Part shown: piece after piece, positions 45,807-54,704 of the stretch
Numbering within the stretch: the stretch's first letter is position 1
How the letters are laid out: each line of letters begins with the position of its first letter
Assembly: GCF_024600715.1 (NCBI RefSeq)
Contig: NZ_CP102332.1
Location: 4,464,001 to 4,528,000, forward strand
Direction of reading: 5' to 3'
Length of the DNA: 64,000 nucleotides
Source of the DNA: Streptomyces changanensis
GTDB taxonomy: Bacteria; Actinomycetota; Actinomycetes; Streptomycetales; Streptomycetaceae
Position numbers and translations under genes: made by a program
Notes under the pieces: model-generated
Told to the model about the DNA's origin: nothing
Databases searched by the model: none
The model's input: the letters and a program-made list of their open reading frames with translations, nothing else

Positions 45807-45831
45807 GGGCGATAGCACGGACGCATCGCCC
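45807..45831. promoter_or_regulatory. LysR-type operator between snpA and its regulator
   Basis: GGGCGAT-N11-ATCGCCC is a perfect 7-bp inverted repeat that contains the T-N11-A signature of LysR binding sites. It lies 93 bp before snpA and 84 bp before the divergent regulator. Confidence 0.8.
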
Positions 45832-45914
45832 CCCACAACTCCCTTCGGCCTGGGGGAAATTCACGGGCTCACGGTGTCTGGTGCGGCGCGTGGGGACCGC
45901 CCTACGCTCGGGTC

Positions 45915-46874
45915 ATGGAGCTGGAGGTGAGACACCTGCGGGCGCTGTGCGCCATCGCCGACACGGGCAGCCTGCACAAGGCCGCCAGGTTCCTGGGCAT
46001 GAGCCAGCCCTCCCTCACCACCCAGCTGCGCCGCATCGAGCACGCGCTCGGCGCCGAGCTGTTCACCCGAGGCCGCACCGGCTGCCGGCCCACCCCGCTG
46101 GGCCGCGTCGTGCTGAGCCGCGCCCGCCCGCTGGTGGCCCAGATGGGCCTGCTCGTCAGTGAGGCGCGCGCGGCCGCCGCCCGCGCCGACGGGGCCCGCC
46201 TGCGCGTCGGCTCCACCGCCAGCCGGGCCCTCGCCGGCTGGCTGCGGCGGCTGCGGCAGCGGCTGCCCGGCACGGACATCACCCTGCACATGGACGTCTC
46301 CGCCAACGGCCTGCTGCGCGCCCTGGCCGCCGGCCAGCTCGACGTGGCCTTCGTCCACGAGGTCGAGGGCTGCCCGTTACAGGTGCCGGACGGGCTGGAG
46401 CGGCGCGTACTCGTCGAGCGCGAACCACAGTTCATCTCCATGGCCCGCGACCACCCGGCCGCCGCCGCGCCCGTCGTCGACATCACCGACCTGGCCGAGG
46501 ACCGCTGGATGGTCGACCCGACCGTCGACGGCGAGTGGGACGGGCTGCGCCGTGTCCTCGGCGCCGCGGGGATCGACCCGCCGCTGATGCACGCCGACTA
46601 CCACACGGCCGCGTCCCTCATCGTCGCCGGCGAGGCCGTCGCCCCCTGCCAGCCCACCTCGGGCCCGCGCGACGACATGGCGATCCGGCCCCTGCGGGAC
46701 GACCCCCTCGCGGTCCGGCTCCTGCTCTACCACCGGCCGGGCGACGAGGGCGCCGCCCTGTACGGCACGGCCTACGCCGCGCTCGCCGCCGCCTACCGCG
46801 AGGCGGCCCTGCGCACCTCCGCGTACCGCCACTGGCTGCAGCGCCACGGCACCCCCCTGCCGTGCCCCGGCTGA
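45915..46874 (+). CDS. snpR: LysR-family activator of snpA
   Basis: 319-residue LysR regulator. N-terminal HTH: LRALCAIADTGSLHKAARFLGMSQPSLTTQLRRIEHALGAELFTRGRTG (about 8-57); effector domain from about 92. The divergent snpA plus LysR arrangement is the known SnpR/MprR pair that activates the small neutral protease. The ATG at 45915 directly follows a GGTC leader with a weak SD. A T-N11-A site lies between the genes. Confidence 0.88.
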   Translation: MELEVRHLRALCAIADTGSLHKAARFLGMSQPSLTTQLRRIEHALGAELFTRGRTGCRPTPLGRVVLSRARPLVAQMGLLVSEARAAAARADGARLRVGSTASRALAGWLRRLRQRLPGTDITLHMDVSANGLLRALAAGQLDVAFVHEVEGCPLQVPDGLERRVLVEREPQFISMARDHPAAAAPVVDITDLAEDRWMVDPTVDGEWDGLRRVLGAAGIDPPLMHADYHTAASLIVAGEAVAPCQPTSGPRDDMAIRPLRDDPLAVRLLLYHRPGDEGAALYGTAYAALAAAYREAALRTSAYRHWLQRHGTPLPCPG

Positions 46875-46935
46875 CCCACAGCCCCCGCCCCGCGCCGCCC
46901 GCCGCTGCCCTGCGCCCACCGCCACCCCGACCCGC

Positions 46936-47032
46936 CGCCCGCCACCGGGAGCGGCCGCCGTGAGCCGCCGCCCGCCACCATGAGCGGCCGCCGTGAGCCG
47001 CCGTCCGTCACCGGGAGCGGCCGCCGCCCGCC
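46936..47032. repeat. 33-bp tandem repeat, three copies
   Basis: Unit CGCCCGCCACCGGGAGCGGC followed by CGCCGTGAGCCGC starts at 46936, 46969 and 47002. The first two copies differ at two positions and the third is slightly degenerate. It lies in the intergenic space between the LysR gene and the sodN 3' end. Confidence 0.85.
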
Positions 47033-47148
47033 TGCGGGAAACGACCGCACCCGGCCCCGCGGCCGCCGGGTGGGCGGTGCGGGACCGGGTGCGGGGGCGT
47101 CCGACCGGCGGACAGGAACCGCCGGTCAGCGGGGCCGGACCGGGTGGG

Positions 47149-47544
47149 TCAGGCCTTCTTCGTCTCCCAGAAGATCTTGTCGATCTGGGCGATGTAGTCC
47201 AGGGCCTTCTGGCCCGTCGCCGGGTCGGTCGACGCCTTGGCGGCCGAGAGGGCCTTCAGGGTGTCGTTGACCAGCTGGTGCAGCTCCGGGTACTTCTCGA
47301 AGTGCGGGGGCTTGAAGTAGTCGCTCCACAGCACGGAGACGTGGTGCTTCGCCAGCTCGGCGCGCTGCTCCTTGATGACCGTGGCGCGGGCCTGGAAGTG
47401 CGGGTCGTCGTTCGCGGCCATCTTGTCCTGGACGGCCTTGACCGACTCGGCCTCGATGCGGGCCTGGGCGGGGTCGTACACGCCGCACGGCAGGTCGCAG
47501 TGGGCGCTGACCTTCACCTTGGGGGCGAACAGGCGGGAGAGCAT
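47149..47544 (-). CDS. sodN: Nickel superoxide dismutase
   Basis: Ni-SOD precursor of 131 residues. A 14-residue leader (MLSRLFAPKVKVSA) is cut off to expose HCDLPCGVYDP, the nickel hook in which His1, Cys2 and Cys6 of the mature protein bind Ni. The mature 117-residue four-helix protein assembles as a hexamer in known species. ATG 47544 follows GAGGAAGG; an open frame continues to 47586 without SD. The maturation peptidase gene sodX is divergent, 107 bp away. Confidence 0.97.
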   Translation of the reverse strand: MLSRLFAPKVKVSAHCDLPCGVYDPAQARIEAESVKAVQDKMAANDDPHFQARATVIKEQRAELAKHHVSVLWSDYFKPPHFEKYPELHQLVNDTLKALSAAKASTDPATGQKALDYIAQIDKIFWETKKA

Positions 47545-47651
47545 GCTGCTGTCCTTCCTCGTGATCGTCTTCTCAAGGTGGGACATTACTCGGTGACAGA
47601 CCGGTTTTCGCGAGCAGCCCCCGGGGCTTAGGACGAAAGTCCAGGGGGATC

Positions 47652-48128
47652 ATGGGACTCGTGGAGGAACCGCGCGGCATGCCCGGCAGGTGGTGGAGGC
47701 GGATGACGGACCGAGGACGGGGGCCCCTGTTCCCGTACGGGGTCGCCGAGGTGACGGGGCCGTCCATGGTGCCCACGCTGCGCCACGGCGACCGACTGCT
47801 GGTGCGGTACGGGGCGCCGCCGCGCCCGGGGGCCGTGGCCGTGCTGCGCCATCCGTTCCGGCAGGACCTGCTGATCGTGAAGCGGCTCGTCGAGCGGCGG
47901 GACGGCGGCTGGTGGGTGCTGGGCGACAACACCGACGCGGAGGCCGCGGACAGCAGGACGTTCGGGACGGTCCCCGCCGGGCTCGTGCTGGGCCTGGTGC
48001 GGGCGCGGTACCGGGGGATCCGTCCGGGGCGTCAGCGCTCGGCGGCCGTCGTGCTGGCGTGGCTCGTCTCGGCGGTGCGGCCGGTGCCCGCCGACCGCTC
48101 GCTCTCCAGGCGCTTGCGGGCCCGGTAG
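47652..48128 (+). CDS. sodX: Nickel-type SOD maturation protease SodX
   Basis: 158-residue S26 signal-peptidase-like serine protease that removes the SodN leader. The nucleophile Ser is in GPSMVPTLRHGD (about residue 38) and the Lys base in LLIVKRLVERR (about 77), followed by VLGDNTDAEAADSRTFG. Its signal peptidase-like fold but lack of a membrane helix is typical of SodX. ATG 47652 is used; starts at codons 10 and 18 also have SD-like sequences. The 3' end overlaps the convergent CGNR gene by 97 bp. Confidence 0.9.
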   Translation: MGLVEEPRGMPGRWWRRMTDRGRGPLFPYGVAEVTGPSMVPTLRHGDRLLVRYGAPPRPGAVAVLRHPFRQDLLIVKRLVERRDGGWWVLGDNTDAEAADSRTFGTVPAGLVLGLVRARYRGIRPGRQRSAAVVLAWLVSAVRPVPADRSLSRRLRAR

Positions 48129-48661
48129 GCGGCCACGTTGGCGCGGGTGGCGCAGCGGTCGGAGCAGTACCGGCGGGAGCGGTTCGTGGACGTGTCCAGG
48201 TAGGCGTTGCGGCACGGGGCCGCCTGGCACAGGCCGAGCCGGTCGGCGCCGAACTCGGTGAGGTGGAAGGCGAGCCCCATCGCGGCGATCGCGGCGTACC
48301 CGGCGGTGGCGTTCGACGGGTGCTCGGCGAGGTGCATGTGCCAGCGCGGCCGGCCCTCGTCGTCCAACTGGTCGTGGCCGGAGATCTGCGGGCTGACGGG
48401 GAACTCCAGCAGCAGCGAGTTCAGCAGGTCCACGGCCCGTCCCTGGTCGCCCTCGTCGGCCGCCGTGAAGACCGCGCGCAGCCGCGCCCGCACCGAGCGG
48501 AAGCGGGTGACGTCCGCGTCGGTGACGCGCCGCGCCATCTGCGTCATCTCGCCGAACAGCTCGCGCACGGCCTCGACGGAAGTGAGCGCGTCCTTGCCGC
48601 GCGCCGGCTCCTCGGTGTTCACCAGCTGCACGGCGTAGTCCGAGTAAGAGGCCAGTTCCAC
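48032..48661 (-). CDS. CGNR zinc-finger/ABATE-domain regulator
   Basis: 209-residue protein with an N-terminal ABATE domain (about 1-150) and a C-terminal CGNR zinc finger: CQAAPCRNAYLDTSTNRSRRYCSDRCATRANVAAYRARKR (from about 144), with four Cys. Proteins of this type are stress-linked putative transcription regulators. The GTG start follows GAGGA. The last 97 bp lie within sodX on the opposite strand, so the C-terminal tail (Glu/Ser/Thr-rich) overlaps the protease coding sequence. Confidence 0.88.
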   Translation of the reverse strand: MELASYSDYAVQLVNTEEPARGKDALTSVEAVRELFGEMTQMARRVTDADVTRFRSVRARLRAVFTAADEGDQGRAVDLLNSLLLEFPVSPQISGHDQLDDEGRPRWHMHLAEHPSNATAGYAAIAAMGLAFHLTEFGADRLGLCQAAPCRNAYLDTSTNRSRRYCSDRCATRANVAAYRARKRLESERSAGTGRTAETSHASTTAAER

Positions 48662-49016
48662 TTGTCGTCCTCACAAGAGCGGTCCGGGGAGTCGAACGGA
48701 CCCAGCGTAAGGGATAAGGTCCGAAAGGGATTATTACCGCAGATGATCGTCCCCCTGAGGGGAACGGGTCGGCCGGATGTCGTCCTCGCGGAGTGACCGG
48801 TAGGGCGGTGCGGTCTTTTCCGGTGAAAAGCGGGTGCCCGTCAAGTATCACGGAAATTCCGGCGGCCGGGTGGAAAATCCGCGGGAGCTCTTGACGGATT
48901 CCGGTGGGTGGGGTAGCGAAAGCGGCGCCGTCTCACCATGTGGGCGAAGGGCGAAAGGGGGCCGGCCACCGGATCGCGCACCCGGTGGCCGGCCCCTTTT
49001 CCTCGTCGTCGTCCCT
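48662..49016. other. Gene-less stretch upstream of the CGNR gene
   Basis: 355 bp. Near 48712-48737 two similar GGGATAA/GGGATTA motifs (12-bp class) lie in the promoter zone of the CGNR gene. A short CCCC-tga-GGGG hairpin lies near 48755, and the terminator of the amino-acid transporter operon lies at 48958-48996. No gene is supported. Confidence 0.6.
48958..48996. terminator. Terminator after amino-acid ABC transporter operon
   Basis: 15-bp stem (48958-48972 with 48982-48996), followed on the plus strand by TTTT; on the minus strand it follows the ATPase stop by 21 bp. It ends the ATPase transcript and may work both ways. Confidence 0.8.
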
Positions 49017-49774
<758 letters not shown>

Positions 49775-49778
<4 letters not shown>

Positions 49779-50713
49779 GCGGTGCCTCCCTGCCGGCTGG
49801 AGAACGACATCAGGTGCGTCTTCACCTTCTGCCAGGGCGTGTCCGGAAGCGAGCGGGAGCTGCCGCGCGCGTAGTACCTCTCCAGGTAGTACTGCCCGAC
49901 GCTGAGGATCGAGGTCATGATCAGGTACCAGGTGGCCGCCAGGAAGAGCATCTCCACCGGCGCGCCGGACGACTGGCCGATGTCCTGCGCGTTGCGGAGG
50001 AGTTCGTAGTACTGCACCGCCGCCACCAGCGAGGTCGTCTTCAGCATGTTGATGACCTCGTTGCCCGTCGGGGGCACGATGACGCGCATCGCCTGCGGGA
50101 TCACGATCCGGCGCAGCGTCTTGCTGTGGCTCATGCCCAGGGCGTGGGCCGCCTCGGTCTGGCCCTCGTCGACCGCGAGGAGGCCCGCGCGGCAGATCTC
50201 GGCCATGTAGGCGGCCTCGTTCAGTCCGAGCCCCAGGAGCGCCGTGAGGAACGGCGTCATGAAGTCGGACCACTCGTCCTTGTAGAACGGGCCGAGGTTG
50301 ATGTACTCGAAGACCAGGCCCAGGTTGAACCAGACGAAGAGCTGGACCAGGACCGGGGTGCCGCGGAAGAACCAGATGTAGAACCAGGCGATCGACGACG
50401 TCACCGGGTTCCTCGACAGGCGCATCACCGCGAGGAGGATGCCGCCGACGATGCCGATGGTCATGGACAGGACGGTCAGCAGCAGTGTCTGGCCGACGCC
50501 CTCGATGATGCGGTCGTCGAAGAAGTAGTCCGGGATGGCGTCCCAGTTGATCTGGCCCTGCGCGAACGCGAAAACGATCGCGGCGAAGGCCGCCAGGGCG
50601 ACGACGGCGCTGACGTACCGGCCGTAGTGGCGGACCGGGACCGCCTTGATCGCCTCGGGGCCGGCGGGCGGGACGTCGTCCTCCGGGCCCTTCTTCTTCA
50701 TGTCAGTTGTCAC
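49775..50713 (-). CDS. Polar amino-acid ABC transporter permease
   Basis: 312-residue permease of the HisM/GlnP type. After a 30-residue charged N-terminus come five or more transmembrane helices. The EAA-like loop [45 protein letters not shown] contacts the ATPase. Only one permease gene is present, so the channel is probably a homodimer. The GTG start at 50713 follows GAGAGG at a long distance. It sits between the binding protein and ATPase genes. Confidence 0.93.
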
Positions 50714-50756
50714 AGTGGTGGTGCCTCTCAGTGGCCTGTCGGTGCCGGCCGGGGGA

Positions 50757-51746
50757 TCAGGAACCGCCGTTGATCTTGGCCTCGGTGACGGCGCCCTGGG
50801 CCACGCCCCACTTCTCGAGGACCTTCTTGTACTCGCCGTTGGCGATGACCGCGTCCATGGCGGCCTTGATCGCGTCGCGCAGCTGCGTGTTGTTCTTGGC
50901 GACCGCGATGCCGTACGGGGCGGCCTCGACCTGCTCGCCGACGATCTGGAAGTCCTTGCCGCCGCCCGAGGTCTTCACGGTGTACGCGGCGACGGGGAAG
51001 TCCGAGGAGCCGGCGTCGGCGCCGCCCGCGCGCAGACGGGTCTGCGCCTGCTGGTCGGTGTCGAACGCCTCGATCGTGATCGCGGGCTTCTTGCCGTCCA
51101 CGCACTTCTTCGACTCGGCCTTGGCCAGGTCCTCGGAGACGGTGCCCCGCTGGACGACGATCTTCTTGCCGCAGAGGTCGGCCCAGGTCTTGATGCCCTT
51201 GTCGACGCCCTTCTTGGTGTAGACGGAGACACCCGCGTTGAAGTAGTCGACGAAGTCGACGCCCTCGCCGACCTTCTTCCCCGTCTCCGAGTCGATGCCC
51301 TGCTGGCGGTCCTTGGTGTCCGTCATCGCCGACATCGCGATGTCGTACCGCTTGGACCGCAGGCCGGTGATGAGGGTGTCGAAGGTGCCGTTCTCGAACT
51401 GGAACGTCACGCCGAGCTGCTTGCCCATGGCCGCGGCGAGGTCCGGGTCGATGCCGACCGTCTTGCCGGCCGCGTCCTTGAACTCGACCGGGGCGTAGGC
51501 GATGTCCGAACCGACCTTGATGACACCCTTGTCGCGGATGCTCTGCGGCAGCTTGTCCGCGAGGGGAGCGGTGGAGACGGTGGTCCCCTTCGTGGCCCCG
51601 TCGGAGGCCCCGCTCTGCGTCTGGTCGCCACACGCGCTGAGCAGCATGGCGCCGGCGACCGCGGTCGCAGCGACCGCGGCGGTCCGGGACGTCCGCGGCG
51701 TCCGGGTCTTCGCGGCGGTCGAGCGGCGGGTGGTGCTTGCGGTCAT
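50757..51746 (-). CDS. Polar amino-acid ABC transporter substrate-binding lipoprotein
   Basis: 329-residue binding protein. A long Ser/Thr/Arg-rich N-terminus precedes the hydrophobic AAVAATAVAGAMLLSAC with the lipobox Cys at about residue 39. The mature part is a family 3 solute-binding protein (IKVGSDIAYAPVEFKDAAGKTVGIDPDLAAAMGKQLGVTFQF). Two Cys about 20 residues apart (LCGKK and KKCVDG) may pair. ATG 51746 follows GGAGGAAA. First gene of the operon. Confidence 0.93.
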   Translation of the reverse strand: MTASTTRRSTAAKTRTPRTSRTAAVAATAVAGAMLLSACGDQTQSGASDGATKGTTVSTAPLADKLPQSIRDKGVIKVGSDIAYAPVEFKDAAGKTVGIDPDLAAAMGKQLGVTFQFENGTFDTLITGLRSKRYDIAMSAMTDTKDRQQGIDSETGKKVGEGVDFVDYFNAGVSVYTKKGVDKGIKTWADLCGKKIVVQRGTVSEDLAKAESKKCVDGKKPAITIEAFDTDQQAQTRLRAGGADAGSSDFPVAAYTVKTSGGGKDFQIVGEQVEAAPYGIAVAKNNTQLRDAIKAAMDAVIANGEYKKVLEKWGVAQGAVTEAKINGGS

Positions 51747-52451
51747 GGTCGGTTTCCTCCGGCGGGTGAAAGGAATGCCAATGGGTCGGGCACGCACCTT
51801 CGGGTGTCGCGACCTCGTGTGATTACGGCATCTTGCCATTCGGACCACCCGTAACAAGGGCCTCAGCATGTCAAAATCGGGTAACGGGTGACCCCCGATG
51901 CTCATGACACCGGCCCACGACGGCCGCACCTTCTGCGGGATCCATGCCGCCACGCCGGAAAATCTCCCGTGGATGTCGGCATCCGGACCTCATTGCGGCC
52001 GCATTCCGGGGCTCAGTCGACTTGTCCAGACATTCGCCTATGAGTCATGTCACCGGGGTGGCGAGGCCCCTGGGCGAATAGCCGGATATGCGGTCCCCCG
52101 GCGGGGCCCCGCGGACCCCGGGCCGGACCCTCTGCCGGACCTCGGGCCGGACGCCTGTCCGGGTGCCGGGGTGGACCCGGACGCACGCGGCGATCAGCCG
52201 TCCGGGACACTTCTCGTGTGAGGGGTGTCGCGGGGAAACGGACTCGTCGGCGGTGCCCTCCGTCCGGTAAGAAGGATCCTTACACCCCTCATCCGGGGCT
52301 CAGGGCGCGTTGTGCGGCGCGCCCGCGCGTACGACCGATCCCCCGCAGGGGCGGGCCAACCGCCCGGGCGGGGGACGTACGCGGTGCCAGCCCACCCCTC
52401 CTCACCAGGAGTGGCCACCCTCAGACAATGAAGACTAAAGGGGTCATCCCA
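51747..52451. other. 705-bp control region between ABC transporter and malic enzyme
   Basis: No gene is supported in 705 bp. It should hold the divergent promoters. In the second half TGAGGGGTGT (52219-52228) and ACACCCCTCA (52282-52291) are perfect inverted 10-mers 53 nt apart that could close a structured 5' leader of the malic enzyme mRNA; the enclosed segment contains a GGAC/GTCC pairing and an AAGGATCCTT palindrome. Confidence 0.6.
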
Positions 52452-53675
52452 ATGGCAGCGGAGATCGTCAACCCTCGTAGCGACAGCGATACCGACACCG
52501 GTACGCAGAACGCTTCGGACGAGCCCTTCGATCCGGCTTTCGCCCTCCACCGGGGCGGGAAGATGGCGGTGCAGGCCACCGTCCCCGTGCGCGACAAGGA
52601 CGACCTGTCCCTCGCGTACACCCCCGGCGTCGCCAAGGTGTGCAGCGCCATCGCCGAGCGTCCGGAGCTCGTGTACGACTACACCTGGAAGTCGCAGGTC
52701 GTCGCCGTCGTCACGGACGGCACCGCCGTCCTGGGCCTCGGCGACATCGGGCCGGAGGCCTCCCTCCCCGTGATGGAGGGCAAGGCCATCCTGTTCAAGC
52801 AGTTCGGCGGCGTGGACGCGGTGCCCATCGCGCTCGCCACGACCGACACCGACGAGATCATCGACACCGTGGTCCGGCTCGCCCCGTCCTTCGGCGGGGT
52901 CAACCTGGAGGACATCTCGGCGCCGCGGTGCTTCGAGATCGAGCGCAGGCTCCAGGAGCGCCTCGACATCCCGGTCTTCCACGACGACCAGCACGGCACC
53001 GCGATCGTCACCCTGGCGGCCCTGCGCAACGCCGCCAAGCTGACCGGCCGCGGCCTCGGCGACCTGCGCGCGGTCATCTCCGGCGCGGGCGCGGCGGGCG
53101 TGGCCATCGCGAAGTTCCTGCTGGAGGCCGGCATCGGCGACGTCGCGGTCGCGGACCGCAAGGGCGTCGTCAGCCGGGACCGGGAGGACCTCACCCCGGT
53201 CAAGCGCGAGCTCGCCGAGCTCACGAACAAGGCGGGCCTGTCCGGCTCGCTGGAGTCGGCGCTCGCCGGCGCCGACGTGTTCATCGGCGTCTCCGGCGGT
53301 ACGGTCCCCGAGCCGGCGGTCGCCTCGATGGCGCCGGGGTCGTTCGTGTTCGCCATGGCCAACCCGAACCCGGAGGTCCACCCCGAGATCGCGCACAAGT
53401 ACGCGGCGGTCGTGGCCACCGGCCGGTCGGACTTCCCGAACCAGATCAACAACGTGCTGGCCTTCCCCGGGATCTTCGCGGGCGCGCTCCAGGTGCGGGC
53501 CTCCCGCATCACGGAGGGCATGAAGATCGCGGCGGCCGAGGCGCTGGCGGGTGTCGTCGGGGACGAGCTCGCCGCCGACTACGTGATCCCGTCGCCGTTC
53601 GACGAGCGGGTCGCCCCGGCGGTCACCGCGGCCGTCGCGGCGGCGGCGCGCGCGGAGGGGGTCGCCCGGCGCTGA
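52452..53675 (+). CDS. NAD(P)-dependent malic enzyme
   Basis: 407-residue enzyme that decarboxylates malate to pyruvate, linking the TCA cycle to pyruvate and NAD(P)[13 protein letters not shown] (about 54-65) and the catalytic [20 protein letters not shown] are typical of the bacterial malic domain; [15 protein letters not shown] and the Rossmann [17 protein letters not shown] bind metal and cofactor. There is no phosphotransacetylase domain, so it is the short form. ATG 52452 follows AAAGGGG; an upstream ATG (52428) has no SD at the right distance. Confidence 0.95.
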   Translation: MAAEIVNPRSDSDTDTGTQNASDEPFDPAFALHRGGKMAVQATVPVRDKDDLSLAYTPGVAKVCSAIAERPELVYDYTWKSQVVAVVTDGTAVLGLGDIGPEASLPVMEGKAILFKQFGGVDAVPIALATTDTDEIIDTVVRLAPSFGGVNLEDISAPRCFEIERRLQERLDIPVFHDDQHGTAIVTLAALRNAAKLTGRGLGDLRAVISGAGAAGVAIAKFLLEAGIGDVAVADRKGVVSRDREDLTPVKRELAELTNKAGLSGSLESALAGADVFIGVSGGTVPEPAVASMAPGSFVFAMANPNPEVHPEIAHKYAAVVATGRSDFPNQINNVLAFPGIFAGALQVRASRITEGMKIAAAEALAGVVGDELAADYVIPSPFDERVAPAVTAAVAAAARAEGVARR

Positions 53676-54125
53676 GCCGGCGCGTCGCCGCCGGCGCGCA
53701 GCCGGCGCAATGGCGTGACGAGGGCCGTGTCGCATCCCGTGCGGGGGCGTGACACGGCCCTCGTGTGCGCCCGGGGCCCGCGGGGGGCCCGCCACCGGCC
53801 GGCGACGGTGGAGGGCCATGCGGAACACGGCCGGGGCGGGGCCCCTCCGGGGTGCCCCCGCAGGGGTTGGCGGCGTCGGAACGGTCGTACCGGGACCCGA
53901 GGCCGCCGGCCCCGAGGAGGTGCGCCGGAGGGGCCCGCCCCACCCCCGGCGTGTGGGGGGCCGGCCACCGGCCGGCGGGGCGCGTGGGGAGGGTGGGGAC
54001 GGGTGGGACGGCTCGTGGCCCGCCCGCGGACCGGGCACCGGGGGGTCATGCGGAGGTCTTCCTTCCGTCACCCGCGGGTGTTCTGATGCGCACGCCCCAC
54101 CCCCTACCCGCCCCGGGAGGCGCGA
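53676..54125. other. Gene-less stretch after malic enzyme
   Basis: 450 bp. A terminator lies at 53718-53764. The remainder is GC-rich with two copies of CCACCGGCCGGCG (near 53790 and 53965) and the GGGAGG ribosome-binding site of the next gene at the end. Open frames here have no codon pattern of a real gene. Confidence 0.6.
53718..53764 (+). terminator. Terminator after malic enzyme
   Basis: 14-bp perfect stem (53718-53731 with 53751-53764) enclosing a 19-nt loop, 42 bp after the stop. Confidence 0.75.
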
Positions 54126-54704
54126 GTGAACCTGGTCGTCAACGGAGACGCCGAGAGCGGACCCGGCGGAACCCCAGAACCGGTCGGCGCCGTGACGGGC
54201 TGGCAGATCGTCGAGGGTGCCCCCGCGCTGGTCGCGTACGCCCACGGCGGGGGCTACCCCACCGCCAAGGACCCCGGCCCCCCGCGGCGCGGCAGCCGCT
54301 TCTTCGCCGGCGGCAACGCGCCGCGCACGGTCCTCCTCCAGGACGTCGCCCTGCCCTCCGACGGCGCCACCGGGCACGCCGCCGTCGACGCGGGGCGCGT
54401 GCGCTACGCCCTCGGCGCCTGGCTCGGCGGGTACGCGGCCCAGGAGGACGGCGCCCGGCTCTCCGTCGAGTTCCGCGACGCCGCCGGCACGCCCGTCGCG
54501 CTCAGCGTCCTCGGCCCCGTCACCTCCCGGGAGCGGGGCGGCCGTACCGGACTGGTCGAACGGACCGCCGCCGCGGCCGTACCGCCCGGCGCACGCCGCG
54601 CACGGCTCCTCCTCGTCCTCACCCGCACCGGCGGCGGCACCTCCAACGACGGCTACGCCGACGGGATCGCCCTCACCCTGACCGCCACCGGGAGCGCCCT
54701 GTGA
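54126..54704 (+). CDS. Putative carbohydrate-binding-like partner of PhoD
   Basis: 192-residue beta-rich protein that begins directly with NLVVNGDAESG and contains GWQIVEG, FFAGGNAP, LGAWLGGYAAQ and DGYADGIALTL. This is the pattern of galactose-binding-like (CBM) jelly-roll domains. I see no signal peptide, which is odd for a lectin-like domain. The GTG follows GGGAGG, and the stop overlaps the phoD start (GTGA), so the two are translated together. In some Streptomyces similar proteins stand next to PhoD. Function unknown; an accessory or substrate-binding subunit is a guess. Confidence 0.65.
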   Translation: MNLVVNGDAESGPGGTPEPVGAVTGWQIVEGAPALVAYAHGGGYPTAKDPGPPRRGSRFFAGGNAPRTVLLQDVALPSDGATGHAAVDAGRVRYALGAWLGGYAAQEDGARLSVEFRDAAGTPVALSVLGPVTSRERGGRTGLVERTAAAAVPPGARRARLLLVLTRTGGGTSNDGYADGIALTLTATGSAL

